From: Deltaproteobacteria bacterium
GTDB taxonomy: Bacteria; Desulfobacterota; Desulfobacteria; Desulfobacterales; JAUVKB01
Assembly (NCBI GenBank): GCA_030596405.1
Contig: JAUVKB010000034.1
Span: 1-14,214, forward strand
Length of the DNA: 14,214 nucleotides
Reading direction: 5' to 3'
Shown: positions 6,719 to 13,433 of the stretch, in pieces
Layout of the letters: every line of letters starts with the position of its first letter
How positions within the stretch are numbered: the first letter of the stretch is position 1
The notes under the pieces: generated by a model
What the model was told of the DNA's origin: nothing
Seen by the model: only the letters and a program-made list of their open reading frames with translations
The model's database searches: none
Made by a program: the position numbers and the translations under genes

Positions 6719-7063
6719 ATGATTTGTGATGATTGCGGCTATGAAGGACTTACTAATGATTTTAAGAAGTTACGCAAGAGCTGCTGAGGCGGCCCGGTTG
6801 ATATGAGGGAATGCCCTCGTTGCGGCGCTCAGTTGAGATGCCATCGGGCCGATGAATTTAAATCTGATGTATCAGCACAGATGAATCACATGTATGAACT
6901 TTTTGAACAGGGAGACCACAGAAGTTCAAAAAAAATTGCCAATAACATTGCCTTGAAAAACCGCCAGTATAATTTGCCTGGGGTTGATGATGACCTAAAG
7001 ATTTTTTTCAAGAAATTAAAGACTAAACGTGCTGAAGCAAAAAAAACCTCTTTTGTTTTATAA
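6719..7063 (+). CDS. Zinc-ribbon-type small protein with in-frame UGA: candidate selenoprotein (otherwise an interrupted gene)
   Basis: ATG at 6719 follows a strong ribosome site, AAAGGGGG (6706-6713), by 5 nt and opens a frame that meets TGA at 6785-6787, then continues in the same frame to 7063. Read through, it gives 114 residues with CxxC at 3-6, Ser-Cys-Sec-Gly-Gly at 21-25 and CPRC at 32-35, a zinc-ribbon layout split by a Cys-Sec pair. The C-terminal half is basic and helix-prone. The later ATG at 6803 has only a poor, distant GAGG, and starting there would lose the first CxxC. Sec insertion needs a stem-loop just downstream, and the sequence there folds well. Desulfobacterota commonly use selenocysteine. 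The alternatives are a nonsense mutation or a 22-residue leader peptide followed by a separate 86-residue protein. The function is unknown. Confidence 0.5.
6788..6851 (+). promoter_or_regulatory. SECIS-like RNA structure immediately downstream of the in-frame UGA
   Basis: By hand, the RNA can fold as a three-way junction. CGGCCCG (6790-6796) pairs perfectly with CGGGCCG (6845-6851). Inside, ATGAGGG (6803-6809) pairs with CCCTCGT (6814-6820), including one G-T pair, around an AATG loop. A second hairpin uses GGC and CTC (6824-6830) with GAG and GCC (6835-6842). The first apical loop lies about 23-26 nt after the UGA, within the usual 16-37 nt range for bacterial SECIS elements. If the G-C pair that closes it opens, the loop begins with G. 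Confidence 0.4.
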
Positions 7064-7134
7064 TGATACCCCAATGGATGGAAAGTTGATATTTTTGCCC
7101 CTTTTTTACCCGTGCCCTAAAAAAATAAAATCAT

Positions 7135-9057
7135 TTGCCATACAAAATAAAGTTGTTTGTTGATATGGCCATATTTACATTTCTTACTCAAACCGGCAGT
7201 ATTGCTGCTGAATATTTTCATGAATCCCTGCTTAAAGATGGCCGGCACAGATTAATAGTTGCAACCTCTATGGAGGAAGTGCAAAAACTCAGGCCCGATT
7301 TTGTCATGATGACCATTTATGATCATTATGAGGAATATCTCCTCACAAAAGCATGGAGTGAAGAAATAAAAAAAACACTGCCTTCGACGAAACTTATCAT
7401 GGGGGGCCCGGCCTTTAGAAGCAGACCTGTCGCATTTTTCAATAAGCTGAAAGCCGATTATGCGTTAAGAGGCGAAGCCGATTTTACCTTTTTGGCGCTT
7501 GCAAATGAAATTACGAAGAAAAAACCCGATCCGGAAAGACTTAAACAGATTCCGGGCATTATGTTTTTAGAAGATGGACATATTTTTATAAACGTTGAAT
7601 ATCCCCGCCTGAGCCGAAGCCAACTTGAAACAATGGATTTCAAACATTACTGCGACTATGGATACGATATGGTCTCTGTTTTTACAGATCGTGGCTGTCC
7701 TTATGGCTGCACGTTTTGTTCTCGTGTATTCGGCAAAGCAATAAGGCCGCTTTCTGTTGACAGGATAATTCAAATACTTAAAGAAATTTCTCAAAATCAA
7801 CGGATAAAAAGGGTTATGTTTGCCAGTGACAACATGACTTATAATCAAAGGAGAACCGAAAAACTTTTTGGAAGGATCATCAGAGAAAAATTAAACAAAC
7901 GGTTCGATTTTCTCTTAAATGCAAGGATAGACAATTTTATTTCCGGTGACAGGGACAGGTTGTCCCGTGGGATTGATTTTCATTTGATTGACCTGTTAAA
8001 AAGATCGGGAGTCGTAAAAATTTCTTTTGGAACGGAATCGTTTAACGACGCCGAGATCAAGAGGCTGAAACCGGAAGCGCGCTATTCCGGCATAGATGCT
8101 ATGAGACTGACACGAGAACTTGGAAAGGACGGGATAACCGTCGTCCATTTTTTAATGGGCCCAAGCCCGGATGCTCTCCCGGAAGAGGCTATTGAATCGA
8201 CTTATAGAAGACTTGTTGTTATGGATGCCTATGCCGATTATATAGAGGTCAGCAGACTTTTTGCAAATCCGATCAAAATTTATCTTATCAGGGGCTCGAC
8301 ACTGTATAACCGTGCATTGGCAAACGACTTTAAGGCTGTTGAATTTGATGACCCTGACACAAAGAGAGTCAACATCCAGCGCATTGAACAGATTGAACGA
8401 CAGGTTTTACCCCGAACCGATCAAAACACATATTTGCCTTTTCTTGTCTCGGTAAACCGTTTCGGGACTTCTTCCAGTCCTTATCATAACCTTTTGCTTC
8501 TCGAAGAAGAACTTGAAAAACTGCAAAAGAAACAGCAGCGGTCAAAAAAGGAACAGCAGCGCTTTGAAATGCTTGGCCGTAAAATTAGAAACTGCAGAAA
8601 ACAGGTTAACAAAATAAACAGAACAATCAGGAAGATAAACGAAGAAACAAAGATAAAACTTAAAAAAATGCTTGTGGAATTTGGAGGGGCAGGAAAATTT
8701 TTACAGGAGTTTTCACAACTTCCACTACATGAAAAGAGAGAAAAATTGTTTGAATTAACAAAACAGTTTGAACAGGCTTCTGCTCTCTCTCCCATTAATG
8801 TTTTTGAGGCGGAGACGCTGCAGATGTTTTACATATATTTTGCTAACGCCGTGAAGGAACTCATTTCAAGCCCTGATAAAACAAAACAGGTCATAAAAAA
8901 ATATAAACGTCTTACTCAAAACAGGACAATTAACAATATGATCCGGTCAAGGGAAAATTCCTCGCTCCATATTTATACAAAGTTTTTGGAAAAAGATCTC
9001 CCGACAAATAGATTTTCAGCAGGAATACTGAAAAAATACATGCAAAATGCCGGATGA
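7135..9057 (+). CDS. B12-binding-type radical SAM protein with long coiled-coil C-terminal extension
   Basis: This 640-residue protein has an N-terminal Rossmann-like region (about 1-160) resembling cobalamin-binding domains of radical SAM enzymes, including LIMGGPAFRSRP (87-98). The radical SAM core (about 178-385) has C188-x3-C192-x2-C195 within DRGCPYGCTFCSR. Residues 453-512 are a dense run of Lys, Glu and Gln that should form a coiled coil, followed by about 130 helical, basic residues matching no domain I know. B12 radical SAM enzymes often methylate unreactive carbons or rearrange rings; the substrate here is unknown. The start is uncertain: TTG 7135 has no clear ribosome site, an in-frame TAA lies just upstream, and ATG 7165 is the alternative. 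An internal corrin site cannot be proved because these domains need no fixed histidine motif. Confidence 0.82.
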   Translation: MPYKIKLFVDMAIFTFLTQTGSIAAEYFHESLLKDGRHRLIVATSMEEVQKLRPDFVMMTIYDHYEEYLLTKAWSEEIKKTLPSTKLIMGGPAFRSRPVAFFNKLKADYALRGEADFTFLALANEITKKKPDPERLKQIPGIMFLEDGHIFINVEYPRLSRSQLETMDFKHYCDYGYDMVSVFTDRGCPYGCTFCSRVFGKAIRPLSVDRIIQILKEISQNQRIKRVMFASDNMTYNQRRTEKLFGRIIREKLNKRFDFLLNARIDNFISGDRDRLSRGIDFHLIDLLKRSGVVKISFGTESFNDAEIKRLKPEARYSGIDAMRLTRELGKDGITVVHFLMGPSPDALPEEAIESTYRRLVVMDAYADYIEVSRLFANPIKIYLIRGSTLYNRALANDFKAVEFDDPDTKRVNIQRIEQIERQVLPRTDQNTYLPFLVSVNRFGTSSSPYHNLLLLEEELEKLQKKQQRSKKEQQRFEMLGRKIRNCRKQVNKINRTIRKINEETKIKLKKMLVEFGGAGKFLQEFSQLPLHEKREKLFELTKQFEQASALSPINVFEAETLQMFYIYFANAVKELISSPDKTKQVIKKYKRLTQNRTINNMIRSRENSSLHIYTKFLEKDLPTNRFSAGILKKYMQNAG

Positions 9058-9102
9058 TTTCATTACGACAGCTTTTCGGCTTGTTTAATAAGGAGACGGT
9101 CG

Positions 9103-9624
9103 ATGATTGTAGATCAACCACAGTCCCATTTTATCTTTGTTTATCATCCGCTTGTTTATAAGAGGTATAAATACATCGCTTATAAAGGCAAGCCTTTGAC
9201 CAACAAAGAATACCTTGATTACTGGGGAAAATGGATTGTCCTCGGGTCCAGGCCTGAGCTTGATACTCTGGCAGAAAGGCTGAATCCGGAAGTGGAATCC
9301 GCTATTATTCCCTGTGTCAAGTACGACAGGAAGCCTCTTGAAAATCTCGGTATGGAAGAATGTATCATGTGTGTTTTTTGCGATGATCGAGATAGCGATG
9401 ATGTCTGGAAAATACTATCCAGGGAAGGAGTAAAACTCAAAGCGTGGATATGTGACAGGGAAACCGTTGACATGTGGTTGCCTGGGGGAAGATTGCTTGA
9501 AAACTGGATACAATCGGAAAAACTAAGCCATGAAGAAGCGGAAAAAACAAGAGATGAGTCACGCGCAAAGTTTAGTATTATCCTGGATCATCCTGACGAA
9601 CTTTTTGCCGGCTGGCCTCAATAA
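9103..9624 (+). CDS. Unrecognised 173-residue cytoplasmic protein with a CxxCxxC motif
   Basis: ATG at 9103 is preceded by TAAGGAG (9089-9095) at about 7-nt spacing and starts 45 bp after the B12 radical SAM gene. It has no signal peptide or membrane segment. Cys71, Cys87, Cys90, Cys93 and Cys117 include ECIMCVFC, a C-x2-C-x2-C arrangement that could bind metal or an Fe-S cluster. The region around residues 95-130 (DSDDVWKILSREGVKLKAWI, then MWLPGGRLLENW) looks like an alpha/beta fold, and the N-terminal YKRYKYIAYKGK is basic and Tyr-rich. I recognise no family. Its position between two distinctive genes suggests an accessory protein of the same system. Confidence 0.7.
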   Translation: MIVDQPQSHFIFVYHPLVYKRYKYIAYKGKPLTNKEYLDYWGKWIVLGSRPELDTLAERLNPEVESAIIPCVKYDRKPLENLGMEECIMCVFCDDRDSDDVWKILSREGVKLKAWICDRETVDMWLPGGRLLENWIQSEKLSHEEAEKTRDESRAKFSIILDHPDELFAGWPQ

Positions 9625-9677
9625 GCATAGAATAATGGTTTGCCAAGCAATCAGCATCACCAATAGTGAGGATTATT

Positions 9678-11381
9678 ATGGTTTTTAAACATGATCCGGC
9701 GTTTGGATATTCCGAATACTGGAGAAAAAACAGATCATCGATAGAATCTCAGGAGCTCAGCAGAGTTTTGCTTGCCCTGCGTAAAGCAGGGAAGCATATT
9801 GCGGTAAACTTAAAGACGCTGGAATGGTCAGGGATGTCGGAGCCCCATGCCGCAAAGATTGAACTTGACATCGGTTTGGGCAAGGGAGAATATCCGCTGT
9901 CACCTGGCAAAATGGACATTCTGGTCGGCATAACTGCAAGAGAAGCTTTCCATTGCAAGGTTCTTTCAGATGTGGTTTGGTTGAAAATTGTAAAAAAGCT
10001 GTCGGAAATGACATCCGAACAAGAATATTTGCTAGGTTTTTTAGTCAACCTGGGAGAAGACATATTTATTAATTATATGGCAAAAGATACAGTGTGGAGA
10101 TATTACCTTCCTGCTTGCTGGCCTTATTTAAGATCTAAAAACAAAAGAGATGTTTCACGACCGCCGACCATCAGATCTCTTCTTCATATTGCCGCTGATT
10201 ATATTTTGTTGGGCAAGTTAGCCGTTAATATGAATCCTGGTTATCATGATCTGTTCCAAAAATTTATCGATGCAAGAGATGAAATCATAGACTGTATCAA
10301 AGAGATATCCATTTCAAAAAGATGCGACATTAGAGTCAATATTTACCAGCGGCTATGGCAGGAAACGCTGGAAGCAGCCAAAGCATGGGATTTTGAAAAC
10401 CAGCCGGAAGATTCGTGCTTTATACAAAAAGATACCGACGGGATGGGGGACGATTTTCAGCCGTTGGAAGACGACGATGATTCGCAAAAAGAGGGGGACG
10501 ACCGGGAAAAAGATGAGATAGAAACGGATATCAGGTTGACCAAGCATATAAACGAAGTGCTCGAAAAACTGGAAGGCAAAAGCATTGATAAGCATATTAA
10601 AGATATTGCCGTTGAAGAAAAAGGGGATATTCTTGAAACTTTTTTTATTGATTCCAATCTCCTCTGCCGCATCGATCCTGATCAAATGCTTGTTTCAAGA
10701 CTCAAACGTATTTTTCAATTGCAGCGTTCTATAAGGAGCAGACGTTACCATTATCAGCGAGCTCTTCATTTGGGCAAAATCGACGGCAGGCGCCTGTATC
10801 GTTTTGCTTTGGATGGCCGGGTTTTTAGGCAAAGAGAATATTCTCGGCGTGACAATACCAGAAACATCGTCATTCTTGTTGATGGCTCCGCGTCGATGAC
10901 GGGAGGATTGCCGGGTGGGGGGAAGGAGTGGGCAAGGACGGAACGGGTATTTGCGTCCTTGTTTGAAGCGGTAAAAGGCACAGGTAACAGGCTTGATGTG
11001 TTAGCCTATTATGAAAGGGCTGGTGTGTGCGAAGTAGCTCGTCTTTCTTGTGGCAATAAACTTTATACCGTCCGTCCGGAGGGCCGGACTCCCACGGGCC
11101 AGGCCATTGTCGCCGCAGCTCTAAAAATGCCTAAAGATAAACAAAGGCTTATTATTCACCTTACCGACGGTGAACCGAATTGCGGGATTTGCGTAAAAAA
11201 CAGCCTTGAGTTTTGTGACAGAATAGGAGTTGAGGTCGTAACCATAGGCGCATATTATAACAAGAAGATGAAAGCAGCGCTTGAAAATCAATACGGAAAC
11301 AGGGCTATACTAGTAGATACCTTAAGTTTATTGCCGCTGCGATTGGAGGAAGTGCTCAGGGAGAGTCTGTTAAAACAATAA
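9678..11381 (+). CDS. VWA-domain protein of the NorD/CobT-like type with complete MIDAS motif
   Basis: This is a 567-residue protein. I choose ATG 9678 over the in-frame GTG 9666 because GAGG (9668-9671) lies 6 nt before the ATG. The N-terminal 240 residues are helical, with a pre-VWA pattern (LLHIAADYI near 168-176). An acidic linker rich in Asp and Glu (about 250-285) follows, as in CobT and NorD. The C-terminal von Willebrand A domain starts with IVILVDGSASM (397-407), a DxSxS metal site, with RTPTG (470-474) supplying the Thr and LTDGE (495-499) the second Asp. Such proteins normally act with a MoxR-type AAA+ ATPase to insert metals or remodel enzymes (cobaltochelatase CobST, NorQD). No ATPase gene is visible here. 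The 53-bp gap after the previous gene and 18-bp gap before the next suggest one operon. Confidence 0.85.
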   Translation: MVFKHDPAFGYSEYWRKNRSSIESQELSRVLLALRKAGKHIAVNLKTLEWSGMSEPHAAKIELDIGLGKGEYPLSPGKMDILVGITAREAFHCKVLSDVVWLKIVKKLSEMTSEQEYLLGFLVNLGEDIFINYMAKDTVWRYYLPACWPYLRSKNKRDVSRPPTIRSLLHIAADYILLGKLAVNMNPGYHDLFQKFIDARDEIIDCIKEISISKRCDIRVNIYQRLWQETLEAAKAWDFENQPEDSCFIQKDTDGMGDDFQPLEDDDDSQKEGDDREKDEIETDIRLTKHINEVLEKLEGKSIDKHIKDIAVEEKGDILETFFIDSNLLCRIDPDQMLVSRLKRIFQLQRSIRSRRYHYQRALHLGKIDGRRLYRFALDGRVFRQREYSRRDNTRNIVILVDGSASMTGGLPGGGKEWARTERVFASLFEAVKGTGNRLDVLAYYERAGVCEVARLSCGNKLYTVRPEGRTPTGQAIVAAALKMPKDKQRLIIHLTDGEPNCGICVKNSLEFCDRIGVEVVTIGAYYNKKMKAALENQYGNRAILVDTLSLLPLRLEEVLRESLLKQ

Positions 11382-11399
11382 ATTAAGGATTGTAATAAA

Positions 11400-12521
11400 A
11401 TGGACTTTTTAGAAATCAGCAGGAAGAAATATTATGATGCCGTTAATAACCCGACGCCTCTCATCGTCGGTTTTAGCATCACTAACGCCTGCAATTTAAG
11501 ATGCAAGCTTTGCGGCGTGGCGGCTGGTGAGTCTTTACAGGAAGAATTAACCGAAGAATTAACCGAAGAATTAACTACGGATGAGGCGAAATCGGTTATA
11601 GATAATTTGTCAAAAGCAGGTGTGATACATCTTTCTTTTGGAGGGGGTGAACCGACTGTTAGAAACGATATTATCGAACTGGCCGCTTATGCTGCAAAAC
11701 GTATTAACAGTGTGGGCATCGTTTCCAACGGGTTTTTGATAGACAGGCGTCTTGCCGGGAACATTGCGGATGCAGGTGTCAGGCAGGTTATGATCAGTCT
11801 TGACGGCATCGATTCCGAAACTCATGACGCCAACAGGGGAAAAGAAAGTTATGATCGCGCAATTCACGCTTTGGAGAATATCAGGTATGCAGATATTTCG
11901 GCGCGCATCTCTTTTACTATTTCTCAAACAAATTTTCACCAGCTTCCGGAAATGATTGCTCTGGCAAAAGAACTCGGCGTAAGCTTAAATGTGCAGGAAT
12001 TTTTTGCAAAGGGGCGTGCAGAAGGCAAAGAAGCCCTTGTTCTTACCAGAAGGCAGCGCCGGGATATGCAAAGGCTCTTATTTAAAACCCAGGCCGAAAT
12101 GGGCATCAGTTCAATCGGATTTGAGAACCGGTACATTATTTCTGAGGACAAAAAAGCTCAAGCTGTCTGCAGCAATCCTAATCTCTCTTCCGGTTTTTAT
12201 GACTTTTGTGTAGGTTGTTTTACAGGTATTTACTCTTTATTTGTTTCTGCAACAGGAGAAGTCCGGCTTTGTGGACGTTACGGGGAAGGCAGGCTCGGCA
12301 ATTTGAAAAACAGGTCGCTTTCCGAAATATGGCAAAATTCAGAGATACTCAAAAAGGTCAGGGATCGTGAAAACCTTTCCGGCAGGTGCGGCAAGTGTGC
12401 ATACCGGTATATTTGCGGCGGTTGCAGAAGAAATGCATATATGTTAAACGGGGATTTCTTTGATGAAGACCCGGCCTGCTGGCGCGGACGCTCTGAAAAA
12501 GAACTGGAAATATCCGCCTGA
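11400..12521 (+). CDS. Radical SAM/SPASM-domain protein
   Basis: This 373-residue protein starts 18 bp after the VWA gene; AAGGAT (11385-11390) lies about 9 nt upstream. The radical SAM cluster motif is C31-x3-C35-x2-C38 in NACNLRCKLCG, followed by GGGEPT (81-86) and ISLDG (132-136). The C-terminal SPASM-type domain has C257, C270, C273, C291, then C330-x2-C333-x5-C339-x2-C342 and C360, enough for two auxiliary 4Fe-4S clusters. Such enzymes mature peptides (RiPPs, PqqE), modify proteins, or act in heme or cofactor synthesis (AhbC/AhbD, NirJ). I see no RiPP precursor gene and cannot assign a substrate. Three EELT repeats (48-59) sit between the cluster loop and the next strand. The stop codon is part of a repeat shared with the convergent cbiH end. 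Confidence 0.88.
   Translation: MDFLEISRKKYYDAVNNPTPLIVGFSITNACNLRCKLCGVAAGESLQEELTEELTEELTTDEAKSVIDNLSKAGVIHLSFGGGEPTVRNDIIELAAYAAKRINSVGIVSNGFLIDRRLAGNIADAGVRQVMISLDGIDSETHDANRGKESYDRAIHALENIRYADISARISFTISQTNFHQLPEMIALAKELGVSLNVQEFFAKGRAEGKEALVLTRRQRRDMQRLLFKTQAEMGISSIGFENRYIISEDKKAQAVCSNPNLSSGFYDFCVGCFTGIYSLFVSATGEVRLCGRYGEGRLGNLKNRSLSEIWQNSEILKKVRDRENLSGRCGKCAYRYICGGCRRNAYMLNGDFFDEDPACWRGRSEKELEISA
11541..11576 (+). repeat. Three in-frame copies of a 12-bp repeat encoding EELT
   Basis: GAAGAATTAACC occurs at 11541 and 11553, with a third copy at 11565 differing in its last base. The copies encode Glu-Glu-Leu-Thr three times in the radical SAM/SPASM gene. Because the unit is a multiple of three, copy-number change would alter loop length without breaking the frame. 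Confidence 0.95.
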
Positions 12522-12555
12522 TCATCGGCTCTATCATCGGATTGATCATCGGCTC
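12519..12555. repeat. Three imperfect 12-bp repeats spanning the tail-to-tail gene ends
   Basis: TGATCATCGGCTC occurs at 12519-12531 and 12543-12555 with a degenerate copy (CTATCATCGGAT) between them. Each TGATCA is palindromic and reads TGA on both strands. The first copy supplies the stop of the plus-strand radical SAM gene and the second the stop of cbiH on the minus strand (12548-12546). No ordinary terminator hairpin is visible in the 24-bp gap. Confidence 0.85.
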
Positions 12556-13433
12556 GATAATAGTTTATACTTTTTTGCATATCCCCTTGGCGTTACCATG
12601 AAATCGAGAAAGACTGCAGATGCGCTGTTTCCTATAAATACCGTTGTCTGCATGTTTATCGCAGCCGTATGAAGATGTTCCAGTGTAATGATTTGTACAT
12701 TCTGGTCGTCTCTCATGGCACTGGTAACGATGCCGACCGGCGTATCTTTTTTCCTGTGTTTGAGTATAATTTCCTGGGCATTTTCAAGCTGCCAGTTCCT
12801 CTTTTTGCTTTTGGGATTGTATAATACGATAACAAAATCGGCTGATGCCGCCGCTTCTATCCGTTGTTCTATCAGGTCCCAGGGGGTCAACAGGTCACTT
12901 AGGCTGATAACCGCAAAGTCATGGGTTAGCGGCGCGCCGAGAAGTGAGGCGCCTGAGCACAGGGCAGGTATCCCCGGCACAACTTCAATGCATAGCGAGG
13001 GCGCATCTTCAAGCCTTTTTGAACCGGAAGGCGGCACAATAGAGATATTTTTATTCCTGCATATTTCAAAAACAAGCCCTGCCATGGCATAAACACCAGG
13101 ATCTCCGCTCGATACTATCGCGCATGATTTCCCCTTTAGAGCGGTCTCTATGGCTGCCTCAACCCTGTCTATCTCTTTAGTCATGGAGGTGCTTATTATG
13201 TTCTTTTTTTCGATCAAAGGGCGGATAAGATCTATATAGGTGGTATAGCCCGCAACCGTATCAACGGATTTAAGAATATCATATGCCCGTCTTGACAAAT
13301 ATTCCAGGCTTCCCGGTCCTATCCCGACTATATAAAGGATGTTCTTGCAATTGCCACGGTTACATTCCGGGTCGACTGTTTCGGAACAATCAGTTTTCCT
13401 TTCCCGGCTGCTAAAATTGCCGCTGCTTCGCAT
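12546..13433 (-). CDS. cbiH: Precorrin-3B / cobalt-factor III C17-methyltransferase (CbiH/CobJ)
   Basis: This SAM-dependent methyltransferase methylates C17 during ring contraction in corrin synthesis, and cbiG upstream points to the anaerobic route. The core starts with ILYIVGIGPGS (32-42), then VSSGDPGVYAMAG (106-118), PGIPALCSGASLLGAPLTHD (153-172) and VLYNPKSKKR. The protein is 295 residues, against about 240 for typical CbiH. The extra 30 N-terminal residues are encoded inside the 3' end of cbiG. I keep ATG 13433 because AGGAG (13444-13448) lies 10 nt upstream and no ATG, GTG or TTG occurs in frame between it and the conserved core. The gene is convergent with the radical SAM/SPASM gene. 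Confidence 0.93.
   Translation of the reverse strand: MRSSGNFSSRERKTDCSETVDPECNRGNCKNILYIVGIGPGSLEYLSRRAYDILKSVDTVAGYTTYIDLIRPLIEKKNIISTSMTKEIDRVEAAIETALKGKSCAIVSSGDPGVYAMAGLVFEICRNKNISIVPPSGSKRLEDAPSLCIEVVPGIPALCSGASLLGAPLTHDFAVISLSDLLTPWDLIEQRIEAAASADFVIVLYNPKSKKRNWQLENAQEIILKHRKKDTPVGIVTSAMRDDQNVQIITLEHLHTAAINMQTTVFIGNSASAVFLDFMVTPRGYAKKYKLLSSR

Noticed and set aside
6803..7063. Independent 86-residue gene starting at ATG 6803
   Set aside because: The ribosome site is poor and distant, and the upstream in-frame segment carries the matching CxxC and a strong ribosome site, so I prefer one frame from 6719. It remains the main alternative if the TGA is a real stop.
12688..13092. Plus-strand 134-codon frame
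   Set aside because: It is antisense to the cbiH methyltransferase core.
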